Source: Microcoleus vaginatus WJT46-NPBG5
GTDB lineage: Bacteria; Cyanobacteriota; Cyanobacteriia; Cyanobacteriales; Oscillatoriaceae
Assembly (NCBI GenBank): GCA_019359355.1
Contig: JAHHHM010000016.1
Coordinates: 100,356-164,355 of the forward strand
Length of the DNA: 64,000 bases
Reading direction: 5' to 3'
Shown here: piece by piece, positions 42,427 through 53,500 of the stretch
Position numbering within the stretch: the first letter of the stretch is position 1
Layout: each line of letters starts with the position of its first letter
Program-made: the position numbers and the translations under genes
Notes under the pieces: generated by a model
Database searches by the model: none
Told to the model about the DNA's origin: nothing
What the model saw: only the letters and a program-made list of their open reading frames with translations

Positions 42427-44394
42427 ATGGGCACAAGTGTGATAGCTCAAAACTCTGCTAAAGCCAGCAATCGCTCCGATCTCGCCTCTAAACAGATATC
42501 TGGAAAGAGGCTAGGCAACCTGCGCCAATCCGCTTCAAGTTGGCTGAGGAGTGGTGTGTCTCAAGGCCAAAAAATCTGGCAGACTGTGGCTAGTCTTCAC
42601 ACTTTCATTCCCGGTGCAGTGGCAGCCGGCCTTTCGATTGGAATGTGGCAAATAGGTGCGTGGCAACCACTGGAACAATTGGGTTATAACGCCAAGTTTC
42701 AGATGCAAGAATTGGGATTGATGCCCGGTGCCGGCTGGGATGACAAAATAGTGGTGATTGGGATAGATAATGCGACTTTGAGCCAATACGAAAGATTTCC
42801 CTTGCCACGTAATCGCTATGCTCAACTGTTGCAAGCCCTGGAACCCTCGAAGCCGGCGGTGATCGGGTTTGACCTCTTGTTTGTTGATAGAGGTAAAGGA
42901 GATGGGGAATTTGCCCGTGCAATCTCGCGCACCGGCAATGTGGTACTCTCAATGGCTTGGGATGAGCGAGGGCAACCCCTTAAACCTCTACCAGAATTCA
43001 GAAAAGACGCCGCCGGCATCGGTCAAATTTGGCATAATCCCGATCCGGATGGCATTAGCCGACGCGCGGCAGTATACGCGAAGAATAAGCCGGCGCTGGG
43101 TGTGGCAATGCTTGAGGTGTACAACCAGCAGACAGTAGCTTCCTTATGGAAAATTAAACTACCCCAGCCAATAGCCGGTAAAAAGCGCCAAACGGTTTGG
43201 TTAAATTGGCCTGGGAAATCTCAATCTTTAACCACTTATTCTTTTGCTGATGTGGCAGAAGGAAAAGTGCCTTCTCGTGCTTTTACCGGCAAGCTGGTAT
43301 TAGTGGGTGTCACTGCAACCGCGATTGATTCTATTAGATCCCCGTTTAATCAAAAACCTCCGACCTCTGGCGTTTATCTCCACGCAGCTTTAATTGACAA
43401 TTTACTGAATTCAAAACTGCTAAATCCCCTAGATGAAAGGCTGATTTTGCTGTTATTGCTGGCAGTTGGGTTGGCAACCTGTTATGTCTGGGAACACAGA
43501 GGGGTAGTAGGCCGGCTGACGCTGATTGTCGGGTTGCCGCTAGCTTGGTTGCTCATTGCTTGTTGTGCTTTAAGCTGCTTTCAAATTTGGATGCCGGCTG
43601 CTGCGCCGGTAGGGACAATGTTGCTAGCCGGCTTCGGGGTTCAGTTGCGCGATCACTGGGAGAAACTGCAAGAACGGCGCGAAAAACAATTATTAATGAG
43701 CCTGTTTGAACAATATGTGGCTCCAGAAATGGCTAGCCTAATTTGGCAGCGAAAAACTGAAATTTTTCACAACGGTCATCTGCTAGCGCAAGAACAGGTG
43801 GCAACAGTTTTGTTTATGGATATTCGTGGTTTCACTTCGATTTCGGAAAAAATGGCTCCAGGAGAGCTGTTCACTTGGCTAAATGAGTATTTAAACGCGA
43901 TGACCGAGTGCATTATGGATCGCGGCGGCGTCGTTGATAAATACATTGGGGATGCAATCATGGCAGTGTTTGGGGTGCCTTTTGCCCACACGGAAGAAGA
44001 GGACATTCGCCAAGATGCCTTAAATGCAATTGATGCTTGTATGGTAATGCATAAAAAGCTAAAACAGCTCAACCGGCGCTTAAGATTTGAAGGGAAACCT
44101 CAAATTAAAATTGGTATAGGTATCCACACTGGCCCTGTAATGGCCGGCAGTATGGGAGGCGCTCGGCGTCTTAATTATTCTGTGGTAGGAGATACGGTGA
44201 ATGTGGCATCGCGCCTGGAATCGATGAATAAAACCGTGACCTCTGAAAACCCGTATAGTGTGTTAATTAGTGGCAAAACTTATGCCTATGTCCGCAAGCA
44301 TTACCGGGCACAATCGGTTGGAGCAACCCAACTCCGAGGCAGAGAAAAAGCCACGATGATTTACTCGATTTTAGGGAAAAAAAGAAGCAAATAG
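42427..44394 (+). CDS. CHASE2 adenylate/guanylate cyclase
   Basis: The 655-residue protein has an N-terminal membrane segment and an extracytoplasmic CHASE2 sensor at about 70-310 (DDKIVVIGIDNATLSQYERFPLPRNRYAQLL, then GVTATAIDSIRSPF and GVYLHAALIDNLLN). Three membrane helices follow at about 335-420. The class III cyclase domain at about 460-640 has metal Asp in LFMDIRGFTSISEKM, DKYIGDAIMAVFG and the NVASRLESMNK transition-state segment. It makes cAMP (or cGMP) in response to a periplasmic cue. The FecR protein upstream is a plausible partner. Confidence 0.95.
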   Translation: MGTSVIAQNSAKASNRSDLASKQISGKRLGNLRQSASSWLRSGVSQGQKIWQTVASLHTFIPGAVAAGLSIGMWQIGAWQPLEQLGYNAKFQMQELGLMPGAGWDDKIVVIGIDNATLSQYERFPLPRNRYAQLLQALEPSKPAVIGFDLLFVDRGKGDGEFARAISRTGNVVLSMAWDERGQPLKPLPEFRKDAAGIGQIWHNPDPDGISRRAAVYAKNKPALGVAMLEVYNQQTVASLWKIKLPQPIAGKKRQTVWLNWPGKSQSLTTYSFADVAEGKVPSRAFTGKLVLVGVTATAIDSIRSPFNQKPPTSGVYLHAALIDNLLNSKLLNPLDERLILLLLLAVGLATCYVWEHRGVVGRLTLIVGLPLAWLLIACCALSCFQIWMPAAAPVGTMLLAGFGVQLRDHWEKLQERREKQLLMSLFEQYVAPEMASLIWQRKTEIFHNGHLLAQEQVATVLFMDIRGFTSISEKMAPGELFTWLNEYLNAMTECIMDRGGVVDKYIGDAIMAVFGVPFAHTEEEDIRQDALNAIDACMVMHKKLKQLNRRLRFEGKPQIKIGIGIHTGPVMAGSMGGARRLNYSVVGDTVNVASRLESMNKTVTSENPYSVLISGKTYAYVRKHYRAQSVGATQLRGREKATMIYSILGKKRSK

Positions 44395-44791
44395 TTGACC
44401 TGCTTGTTCAAATACTAGCCAGATAAACCCAATTTGTCTGTGTCGGCTAAAAAACTTTTTTGTGGAGCTTTTTAGAGTTTTTGAGCTTGCTTGTTTAGAC
44501 AGCCATTGTTGCCTAGCCTACAAAAAATAGAGAGACAAAATGGAGATGCCACCTGTTTAGGGCTTTTGGTTGCCGGCACGCGATAACAAGCTAATCCCAT
44601 TCCCTTGCTCCCAAACCGGCCTTCTTGGAGCCGGCCATGATAAAGTTTTCTGACAACACCGACTCTAGCTAGATGCCAATTCCAGCCCTAAATGGTAAAT
44701 TAGCTTAAAAATAAGTATTACGGGAGAGCTAGCAACTGCCGGCTCCCAATCCTGCCATAATCATTCATATTCTTTGGAGCTGCAAGCCATC
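44395..44791. other. intergenic region without recognised feature
   Basis: Between the cyclase and the coiled-coil gene there is only a short CCGGC/GCCGG hairpin near 44615-44635 and a GGAG site at 44776-44779 that serves the next gene. Confidence 0.4.
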
Positions 44792-45349
44792 GTGAGCCAA
44801 ACCGCATCCACCCTACAATCCCTGCAAGCAGAAAACGCCCAGCTACGGGAAGAACTGCAAATGCGCGACCAACTTGTGCAACAGTTATCTCAGGAGCTTT
44901 TCCGGCTCGTTAAGGGCAAAACGACAGTCGCCCCCCAGCCAGAAGTATCTGAGCGCAGCAAAGCCCAACTCCAAGCCTTACGCGAACAACTGCTGGGTGT
45001 GGAGCAACAAGTAACGTTTTACCAAGAACAAATCGCTGAGCGCGATGCCGAGATTTATCAATTGCGTCAGTCTGTCCAAGAATTAACTGATCGCAGCCGG
45101 ATGCTCGAACAAGTCGTGCAAGAACTGCCGAGTGTGTATCGCGAGAAGTTTGCTGAACGCATGGAACCCGTGAAAGAAAAAGTGGCGATGCTGCAAAAAG
45201 AAAATCGTCAACTTCATGCAGAGTTGCAAAGCGCAAGTTACCGGCTTGCAGTGAGAAGCAAGCGCTCAAATACAGGCCGGCTCGATCTCCCTAGCTTCGC
45301 ACCAGGAAGTAACCCAGGGCTAAATCTGCCTTCATTTGGGAATGCCTGA
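44792..45349 (+). CDS. coiled-coil protein of unknown function
   Basis: I choose the GTG at 44792 (MSQTASTLQSLQAEN) because GGAG lies 12 bases upstream; a TTG at 44774 is the alternative. The protein is about 185 residues. Almost the whole of residues 5-145 is coiled coil (LQAENAQLREELQMRDQLV, VTFYQEQIAERDAEIYQLR), and the tail is Ser/Pro/Gly-rich (LDLPSFAPGSNPGLNLPSFG). There is no membrane segment. Its stop overlaps the start of the next gene by eight bases (ATGCCTGA), so the two are translationally coupled. Confidence 0.75.
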   Translation: MSQTASTLQSLQAENAQLREELQMRDQLVQQLSQELFRLVKGKTTVAPQPEVSERSKAQLQALREQLLGVEQQVTFYQEQIAERDAEIYQLRQSVQELTDRSRMLEQVVQELPSVYREKFAERMEPVKEKVAMLQKENRQLHAELQSASYRLAVRSKRSNTGRLDLPSFAPGSNPGLNLPSFGNA

Positions 45350-46085
45350 AGTTCTAATTGTGATTGATGCTGAAGCTGAGCCGGCAGGAGAAATTCTGCC
45401 GGCAGTTTTTGCGCTTGATCCAATGATTTCTGCGTTTCAGCAAGCCATTGCATCTACTTCTGCTTCGCCACACTCACCGGCACCAACCGTCCGGGTGATT
45501 ACTACCGATTCCCTTGACACAATACCGGCATCTGATGTGCTGCTGTGTCCATTCACCCTAAATTTGCCGGCCACACTTTCTTTTCCAGCTCAGCAAATTT
45601 ACCGGGTCTGCCGCGATATTGTAACGTTACGGCAGCGCGTCGAGGGCATGGGATACGCCACAGGTGCCGGCAATTTTTGGTTGCCGGTTGTCCTCACCAG
45701 CAAAGGGCCACTTTACGCAGAGGTAATCGGTTTAACTGAAGAACTGCCGGCTGCCAAAGCCACAACCCTTTCCCCCGCTTCCTCTCTTCCCTACTGCCAG
45801 CCGGTGCATCTATCCGACGCTTGGCGTCAGCAACTCTACAAACTCGCCGGCAACCTCCTGCGATCGCTTGACGCGCCATCGGCTACCTATTTAATGCAGT
45901 TTGGATTTCAAGAAGGCGCGATCTGCTTTGATCGCCTTTGGCCATTTCCCGCAGCGCCGGCACTCGCCAGTCTTGGCATCCAAGAACCTAACTTGTTTAG
46001 CTGCCACTGGTATTGCTTGGCCGGCCAGCCTATCTTAGACTTGACCATTTCTGGCTCATCTGCATCTTATCTGCATTTTGAATAA
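45342..46085 (+). CDS. hypothetical protein coupled to the coiled-coil gene
   Basis: ATG 45342 (MPEVLIVIDAEAEPAG), 247 residues, predicted globular. It has a beta-strand-like start, a FALDPMISAFQQA helix, ALPHA/BETA-like LPVVLTSKGPLYAEVIGL, and a C-terminal FGFQEGAICFDRLWPFPAAP. The last segment recalls the end of ATP-grasp domains, but I see no ATP-binding signature and do not assign it. Composition is strongly CCGGC-rich. The partner is the upstream coiled-coil protein. Confidence 0.7.
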   Translation: MPEVLIVIDAEAEPAGEILPAVFALDPMISAFQQAIASTSASPHSPAPTVRVITTDSLDTIPASDVLLCPFTLNLPATLSFPAQQIYRVCRDIVTLRQRVEGMGYATGAGNFWLPVVLTSKGPLYAEVIGLTEELPAAKATTLSPASSLPYCQPVHLSDAWRQQLYKLAGNLLRSLDAPSATYLMQFGFQEGAICFDRLWPFPAAPALASLGIQEPNLFSCHWYCLAGQPILDLTISGSSASYLHFE

Positions 46086-46365
46086 AAACGAATCGCCCTG
46101 CCTTCTGTTCCAGCAGTTGATTGTTTGCTTCAGCAGAGGAAGCACTGAAATTTACAATATAAAATGGCTAGAGTTTCTTGCTTTTCAGACAACTTTTTAG
46201 CTTATTAGTAGAAACACTGAGAGTAATTTAAAGAATTTGTAAAGCGAAAAAATTTATACCGACACTTCAAAAGTCGCTTTCTTCAAAGCAAAAACTTAAG
46301 CTATTTTTTACCAATACAAGATGCACCGACTGATAGAACGCACACACCCTTTCAAATTCAACCCA

Positions 46366-46737
46366 TTAAGCCGCGACTAGGCCGATATTTATCAGCGGCG
46401 CAGCCTCTTGAACCAAAGTTTGCACAAACCCGTCATAACTGTCAAAAATTTCAAATGCCCTATCAAGCTGAGTGATTTCAAAAATCAGCCGTACCGTCGC
46501 TTTCAGGTTACAGATCACCAGGCGGCATCCCTGTTGACGCGCCACTCGCAGCCCTGCTACTAGCTCAAACAAGCCCGAACTATCCACAAAATCAACAAAA
46601 CTCATATCAATGATCCAGAGATTATGCTGCTCTGGTAAAATTGCGGCAACCTGTTGCTGAAAAGCTCTGCCACCGCTGCCATCTAAACGTTCTGGTGCGT
46701 GAAGAAGGATAGTTTGATTGACTGCTATGGATTTCAT
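46366..46737 (-). CDS. STAS-domain protein (anti-sigma factor antagonist type)
   Basis: The 123-residue single STAS domain has the phosphorylation loop FVDSSGLFEL at residues 50-59, with Ser53 or Ser54 as target. LVICNLKATVRLIFEITQLDRAFEIF is typical of SpoIIAA/RsbV relatives. It probably works in a partner-switching cascade with a kinase or phosphatase elsewhere. Monocistronic. Confidence 0.9.
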   Translation of the reverse strand: MKSIAVNQTILLHAPERLDGSGGRAFQQQVAAILPEQHNLWIIDMSFVDFVDSSGLFELVAGLRVARQQGCRLVICNLKATVRLIFEITQLDRAFEIFDSYDGFVQTLVQEAAPLINIGLVAA

Positions 46738-47469
46738 TAGTTTGACCCTAATAGGTGGAGAAAATAAGTGGGTATTGCCGGCTGAGAAAAACTCAAAAGG
46801 AATACTGTCGTGATGCTATTAGGATGGAATAAGTTTCCCGGAGTTGGTTTGTATTCCATCACCGGAGAGCTGTGATTCGCATCACATAGCACACGCTTAT
46901 AAAATTTGTATGGTTTAGCAAGCCCTAAAAGATAGTCAGCAGCCTATTTATATTGGGGATATTGTTTACTTAAAAGTCCGTTATATGATTGCGATTTTGA
47001 CGCAACTGGAGGCTGAAGTGTTGCCATTTGGGCAGGAAAATCAATTTCTCCAAAAAAATAGCGAGGTTTTTGCCGGCACTCCAGCAGTTTCAGGCTGTGC
47101 CGGCACGTCCTTAACCCATCTAGGATTTGGCCCAGGCATTAGTCCCGCCCTAGGCTCAAAGTCCGAAAGTGCGGATAAATAAACTTCCTTAGCCAAAAAA
47201 AGGCTGAGAAGCTGTATTTTTGGCAAATACCCGCAACTTCTAAGAAATCCTCCGATTTTGTTAAAATAAGTTCATACTAAGTTTAGTCAGTTCGGATTAA
47301 ACCTATCCCAACCTTGACCGGCAAGCACAAAAGCCCGACGGGTTGGATCTGAGTCGTTTCCGATTAAGCAGAAACGCCCATCTGTGAATACAGGTTTCCA
47401 CCGGCACATAACCGAGTTGCCGTCTGGAGGATGTGACAAAAGTCTAAAAATTTGAGAAGGCTGTGTTGA
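46738..47469. other. gene-poor intergenic region
   Basis: This 730-base gap contains a 65-codon frame (46985-47182) that is not convincing. There is a GCCGGCA/TGCCGGC pair at about 47073-47105 and a GCCAAAAA/TTTTTGGC hairpin at about 47198-47224. Neither is clearly a terminator for a known gene. Confidence 0.4.
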
Positions 47470-48099
47470 ATGTCCCTTGAATTTGTATCGCTGGAGACAA
47501 TCCAGGAAATTGCACGTCAATACGGCTACTGGGCAGTGTTTCTCGGCATTTCCTTAGAAAATGCCGGTATTCCCCTTCCCGGTGAAACAATTACCCTCGT
47601 TGGTGGTTTCCTTGCCGGCAGCGGAGAACTAAATTACTGGTTCGTCTTAGCAAGCGCGATCGGCGGGGCCGTATTAGGTGATAACTGCGGTTACTGGCTG
47701 GGTAAATGGGGCGGCTGGCCCTTAATGCTGCGTCTGGGTAAAATTTTTCGCTTCTCAGAAGAGCAGTTACAAGAAGTCCGAACCCAATTCATTGACAACG
47801 CTGCTAAAGCCGTATTTTTAGGCCGATTTGTGGCGCTGTTGCGGATTTTTGCCGGCCCGATGGCAGGCATCGCTCAAATGCCCTACGGACAATTTTTGTT
47901 GTGTAATACTGCCGGTGCGACGATTTGGGCTGCTGTCATGGTGAGTTTAGCCTTCTTTGTGGGGCGAATTGTCCCCTTAGATCAGTTAGTCACTTGGGTC
48001 GCTCAATTTGCCATCGTGGCTTTAATTCTAGTAGTAGCCTGGATTGCCGTTCCCATTTGGCTAGAATCTCGCGCAAAGCGACTGGAAACTAGGGAATAG
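47470..48099 (+). CDS. DedA family membrane protein
   Basis: The 209-residue protein has the DedA/VTT fold: E-N-AGIPLPGETITLVGGFLAGSG (re-entrant loop 1), GAVLGDNCGYWLGKWGG, and FLGRFVALLRIFAGPMAGIAQMPYGQFLLCNTAGA with the conserved Arg and Pro. Two C-terminal membrane helices follow. DedA proteins are undecaprenyl-phosphate or lipid flippases in other bacteria. Its last codons run into a heptamer repeat region shared with argG. Confidence 0.92.
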   Translation: MSLEFVSLETIQEIARQYGYWAVFLGISLENAGIPLPGETITLVGGFLAGSGELNYWFVLASAIGGAVLGDNCGYWLGKWGGWPLMLRLGKIFRFSEEQLQEVRTQFIDNAAKAVFLGRFVALLRIFAGPMAGIAQMPYGQFLLCNTAGATIWAAVMVSLAFFVGRIVPLDQLVTWVAQFAIVALILVVAWIAVPIWLESRAKRLETRE

Positions 48100-48202
48100 G
48101 GGAACGGGGCATTGGGCATGGGGCATTGGGCATAGTAAATGCTCCTACGCTCTTACTCTTCCCTAGTCCCTAGTCCCTAGCCCCTAGTCCCTAGGCCCTA
48201 AC
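48100..48202. repeat. short tandem repeats between dedA-like and argG genes (STRR-like heptamers)
   Basis: Six consecutive CCCTAGN heptamers occupy 48161-48202 (CCCTAGT, CCCTAGT, CCCTAGC, CCCTAGT, CCCTAGG, CCCTAAC). The argG stop TAG (48198-48200, minus) is inside the last one. A second array, GGGCATT/GGGCATG repeats, lies at about 48109-48134. The DedA stop region (ACTAGGG AATAGGG) is in the complementary form of the same heptamer. Such heptamers are known from filamentous cyanobacteria. Confidence 0.85.
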
Positions 48203-49400
48203 CCCTCGTTTTCTGTGACCAAACGCGAGTCGGCAGCCCCCAGACATAGATAAAGCCTTCGGCTGCTTTGTGGTCAAAGGTGTCGTCAGCCCCATAAGTC
48301 GCTAAATCAGGGCTGTAGAGAGACATATCAGACTGCCGGCCTACCATTGCGGCGTTGCCTTTAAACAACTTCACTCGCACCGTTCCAGATACTCGCTCTT
48401 GAGTCTTTTCGATAAAGGCATCCAAGGCAGCTTTCAGCGGACTGTACCACAGGCCGTTGTAAATCATCTGGCCGTAGGTTTCTTCGATACCGCGCTTGTA
48501 GTGACTGACATCTGCAGTTAAAGTCAGGCTTTCCAAATCGCGGTGGGCTTGAATTAACACCGAAAGAGCGGGCACTTCGTAGATTTCCCGTGACTTGATT
48601 CCCACAAGTCGGTTTTCTACCATATCAATGCGGCCAACTCCGTGATTGCCGGCCAACTCGTTCAACTGGGAAATTAGGGCCACCGGCGACAGATTTTGGC
48701 CGTTGAGGCTGGTGGGAATGCCTCGTTCAAAGCCAATTTCAACATACTCAGGTTCGTTGGGAGTATCTGCGATCGCTTTCGTCATCAGGTAGATTTCTTC
48801 CAGCGCTTCCGTCCACGGATCTTCCAACGGGCCGGCTTCAATGCTACGACCCAACAGATTTCGGTCAATACTGTAGGGGGAAGATTTTTTCACCGGCGCG
48901 GGAATCCCACAACGCTCTCCATAAGCGATGGTTTCCTCGCGACTCATGCCCCATTCTCGTGCCGGTGCTAGGACTTTCAAGTGAGGATTAAGCGCCGCTA
49001 TTGAGACATCAAAGCGGACTTGGTCATTGCCCTTGCCGGTGCAACCATGAGCCACCGCATCTGCACCGTATTGTTCAGCCGCCTCTACTAATAGCTTAGC
49101 GATCAGCGGACGAGCCAGAGACGTTGAGAGCGGATAGCGATTTTCGTAGAGAGCATTCGCCTGAAGGGCTGGAAATGCGTAGTCCTTCACAAAGCTTTCT
49201 GTCGCGTCTACCACAAGAGATTCTGCTGCACCCGATTTTAGTGCTTTTTCTTTAATCGGGCCGAGTTCTTCTCCCTGCCCCAGATCCGCAGCCAGGGTAA
49301 TCACTTCCTCAACACCCCACTCTTGCTTTAGGTAGGGAATACAGACGGAGGTATCGACTCCACCCGAATATGCCAGCACAACTTTTTTAGCGCGACCCAT
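48198..49400 (-). CDS. argG: argininosuccinate synthase
   Basis: Start ATG 49400 ([14 protein letters not shown]), 400 residues, the family length. The N-type ATP pyrophosphatase loop is [37 protein letters not shown] and [15 protein letters not shown] are signature blocks. It joins citrulline and aspartate in arginine synthesis. Monocistronic, with a long leader region upstream (49401-50546). Confidence 0.97.
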   Translation of the reverse strand: MGRAKKVVLAYSGGVDTSVCIPYLKQEWGVEEVITLAADLGQGEELGPIKEKALKSGAAESLVVDATESFVKDYAFPALQANALYENRYPLSTSLARPLIAKLLVEAAEQYGADAVAHGCTGKGNDQVRFDVSIAALNPHLKVLAPAREWGMSREETIAYGERCGIPAPVKKSSPYSIDRNLLGRSIEAGPLEDPWTEALEEIYLMTKAIADTPNEPEYVEIGFERGIPTSLNGQNLSPVALISQLNELAGNHGVGRIDMVENRLVGIKSREIYEVPALSVLIQAHRDLESLTLTADVSHYKRGIEETYGQMIYNGLWYSPLKAALDAFIEKTQERVSGTVRVKLFKGNAAMVGRQSDMSLYSPDLATYGADDTFDHKAAEGFIYVWGLPTRVWSQKTRG

Positions 49401-50546
49401 TGATATTCGATTTCCTAAAACAACCAACTTTTAATTATCAACCCATTTCTTCCAGATCGTGTCAGGCACTCATGAGAAACGCCGGCAATTCTGGCTGCCC
49501 AGAAAAGGCGGCACGAGGGCACCGCGCACTCGCTCTTATAGGTGAGGGGTTAAAAATCCTGAATTTATCTCCTCAGCCGTGCGTTCACCGTCGGCTTTAA
49601 AGCACGCTGCCGGTGAAGACACTTAGTGTGGGTTCCCAGTGATAGGTCAAGACAACTTATTTAACAGTTACAAACTTTGCTAGGATTATCTTATTTATTA
49701 CTTTTTGCTGTTGAAGATAAAATTCTAGTCAACTAAAGTTTTACGTGAAAACTAGGAAGCCAACTCTTTAGTTATTGGCTGTTGGTGTGTGAGAAGCGTT
49801 GCAAAAATCTCCGCACAATTAACCGTGGAATCTAGAAAATGCCAATTTCAACAATTCAGTTGTTTTAATTTTGGCTAAAAAATTTAAATGATCTGAGTTT
49901 TAGTAGGGAATCTACCTATAAGAGGCTCTCGAAATCTTTGGTAGGATTGTAATAGTTTAATTAGTATTTTAATGTTGGATCTAGAAACTAAGCGGCGCTT
50001 GATGTGTGCTTAAGGCATGGGGTAATCAACAAAAGAGTTGCCGGCCAAAATAACTAGGAGCTTTGGTGAGGGGGTGATTTTGGCCGCACACCAAGCTTTG
50101 GCGCAAGCCATATCTGTCAATATCACTCCTTTTTTTTCCAGGAGAAGGCAAACAGACACTTTGCTTCAAGCTGGTAAAAGATTGAGAGCGGACAAGGCGA
50201 GAAGCGAGTAAGTAGGTCGTTACAATTCTTAAACTATTGAACAGCTCGGTTTTTAGCGCAAAGTGGTCAATCTTTAAGTTCCGTATCCATGACTGGAGAA
50301 AGAAAAATAACAAAAAAAAGAGTTTCTCGAAGGCAGTGTTTTGGGCAATTGAGGGGCTGAAACAGGCGTAAGTCCAACCGAAGCCCTCACAGGCAAATTA
50401 TCATAACAATTAGGATGCAGATGCGAATGCTTCACCCCAAAAGGATGCCCTGTAGCATTGAAATCGGAGATCACTCACCGGCAGAGGAGATATCCGAGAG
50501 CGCGACATCAAAGTTGGTTAAGCCGTTCAAACCAAGAGGCTGAGCA
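49401..50546. other. long gene-free region between argG and the multi-PAS kinase
   Basis: About 1.1 kb between divergent genes contains no convincing reading frame. A GC-moderate segment at about 50030-50140 can fold (GGGGTGATTTT near 50070 against ATATCACTCC near 50121). AT-rich DNA at 49640-49990 could hold promoters. I cannot name an RNA or riboswitch. Confidence 0.4.
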
Positions 50547-53500
50547 ATGAGCCGCATTTTACTCTTGCTACACGATCAGGAAAACCGGCAATGGCTAGCG
50601 GCTGGGCTAGCCAAACAATACCATGTCACGATCCTTGATGAAGAGACGAATGACCCGATAGCAGATGCCCTAGCACTCGCGCGTTTCGATCTTTGCCTTG
50701 TGGACGCACCGGCTTTTCAACAATATCGGCACCAGCTAGAAGTCAAAAAAGCGTCTGAAGAACCCGTATTTTTACCCGTTGTACTTGTGGGGGATCGCCG
50801 GCATTTGCACAGCCTAGCGATCCCGTCGTGGCAGAGTAGTGTGGATGACGTGCTCAGCACACCCACGCTGCCGGTGGAACTGAACTTGCGGGTGGACAGC
50901 CTGTTGCGAACTCGACGCCTCTCATTAGAAATGCAACAGCGCAAAATAAAAGAAATGTTAGAAGCAACCTCTTTGATGCGGCACAGCGAAGAAAGCTTTC
51001 GCTGGTTAATTGAAGGACTTACAGACTACGCCATTTTCATGCTGGACACCAATGGACGAGTGACTAGCTGGAACATCGGTGCTGAAAGTATTATGGGCTA
51101 CCGCGCTGAAGAAATTTTGGGGGCGCATTTCTCCTGCTTTTACACCAGCGAAGATATTAGCTGCGACAAGCCGGCACAAGAGTTGCAAATGGTACTTACC
51201 GCCGATCAGTGTGAAGATGAAGGCGTTCGCGTGCGTCAGGATGGCTCGCAATTTTGGGCGAATATGACGATCACCGCTTTGCGAGATGCTCACAAAGCAC
51301 ACGCGAATGGTGAAAAGCAGGAGTTAGCCGGTTTTTCAGTCATTATTCACGATTTAAGCGAGCGAAAAAAGATTGACGAAGAACTCTGCCAAGCCAATCG
51401 ATCCCTAAGACTTCTTTGTGATTGCAACCAGGCACTGGTGCGAGCTTCAGAAGAATCCGAATTACTGCACGATATTTGTAGAATTATCGTAGAAATCGGC
51501 AAATACCCTGCTTGCTGGGTTGACTTGAGCGAGCCGGACAACCCTGCTCAGCTGCGGACAGTTGCCCGATCAGGTGTGGAGCTTAAAAAATTAAGTGGGG
51601 AAAATGAACCTGCTCAATTTTCAATTTTCACCGGCACTGACACCGGGCAAAACTTTCTGAGCGGTTTTCATCATTACCCGATGTGTGAGCCAACGCACGG
51701 TTGCGGTGGATCTTTCCTTGCCTTGCCCCTACGAGATGGAAACTGTAAAAAAGACACAGGAAAATTAGCAGCGGCAGCACCTTCTTTACAGAACCCTCTT
51801 TTTGGGGTTTTAACCATTTACATAGCCGAACCGGATACCTTTAAGCCCCAAGAAGTGCAGCTGCTGCAAGAACTGGCAGATGACGTGGCTTATGGTATAG
51901 TGTCGTTGCGAACTCGTGTCGAACGCTCCAAAGCACAAGCCGCATTGCAAGAAAGCGAAGAACGTTATCGTCAGTTAGTCGAACTTTCTCCAGAAGCGAT
52001 CATTGTCCAAAGCTACGGCAAGATCGACTTGATCAACAGTGCCGGTGTTAAACTGCTGGGTGCTAGCAGTTCGGAACAACTGATCGGTCAGCCGGCAGGA
52101 GATTTCGTACATCCTGATTGTCAGGAAATGTTCAGATCGAGGATTGAAGCCGGCACCGCAGAAACCCAAGAAGTGCGCTTCACAGAACAAAAGCTGTGCC
52201 GGCTTGATGGCACAGAAGTAGATGTCGAGTCGGCAGCGACTTTTTTCAGCTACCAATCTGTGCCGGCAGTGTTGACAGTCGCCCGCGATCTGACTGAACG
52301 CAAGCAGATGGAAGAAGCGCTGCGACAGTCTGAAGAATTACACCGACTGACGCTTAGCAACATTTCCGAAGCCGTTTTAATTACCGACCCTGTTGGGAAT
52401 TTTACTTATATTTGCCCGAACATCCACCTAGTATTTAATCGCTCATTTGAAGAGGTGCAAAGCTTGGGCAATATGGCCCAGTTATTAGGAGAAAACCTGT
52501 TTGATTGTAACGAGTTAGAAAATTCTGGAGAAATTCAAAACATCGAGCGGCAAATAACAGAAAAAACAGGCATTCAACGGACTTTACTTGTCAGCGTTAA
52601 ACGCGTTGAAATTAATAGCGGCACCGTACTCTACACTTGCCGGGATATTACCGAAAGAGTTGAAGCCGAAGCTGCACTCAAGCAAAGTGAAGAACTGCTG
52701 CGAACCGTGGTGGAAACCCTGCCAGTGGGAATTTGGTTTACCGACCGGCAAGGACAAATTTTGTTAGTAAATCCAGCCGGTGAAAAAATTTGGGGCGGAA
52801 TTCGCTATCTCAGCGCCGAGAGATACAGCGAATATAAAGGTTGGTGGGCAGACACCGGCAAACCCCTCCGCGCGGATGAGTGGGCCGGAGGGCGTGCGAT
52901 TATTAAAGGTGAAACCTCGATTAATGATGTAATTGACATTCAGTGCTTTGATGGAAAGCGCAAAACCATTCTTAACTCAGCCGTCCCCCTGCGGAATGCC
53001 CAGCAAGAAGTTACGGGGGCAATTATTGTTAATCAAGATATTACCGAACTAAGGGAGGTGCAAGAAGCGCTGCGGGAATCAAATCGGCGAATCGTTAACA
53101 TTCTTGAAAGTATTACCGATGCGTTCTTTGCCCTTGATCGTCAGTGGCATTTCACTTATATTAACCGCCAAGCCGAGCAACTTTTGCAAAAGAAGCGCCA
53201 AGAACTTTTAGGTAAAAATATTTGGGATTTGTTTTCCGAGGCAGTCGGCTCAATTTTCTTGGAAAAGTATCAGCAAGCCGTTTCCACCGGCATTGCTGTC
53301 AGCTTTGAAGGGTTTTATCAGCCGCTCAATACTTGGTTTGAAGTTCACGCTTACCCAGGTGAAGATGGACTAGCTGTTTATTTTCAAGATGTTAGCGAAC
53401 GCAAACAGGCGCAGGAAGCGTTAATCGAAAGTGCTCACCAACTGCGAGCGGTATTTGAGGGCGCACTTGATGCAATGATTGTTGTCGATGACAACGGCCA

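Noticed and set aside
46985..47182. 65-codon frame before the DedA gene
   Set aside because: Contains a GCCGGCA inverted repeat and looks non-coding; no partner or family recognised.
49400..49600. 66-codon frame in the argG upstream region
   Set aside because: Unusual composition and no start signal; likely chance.
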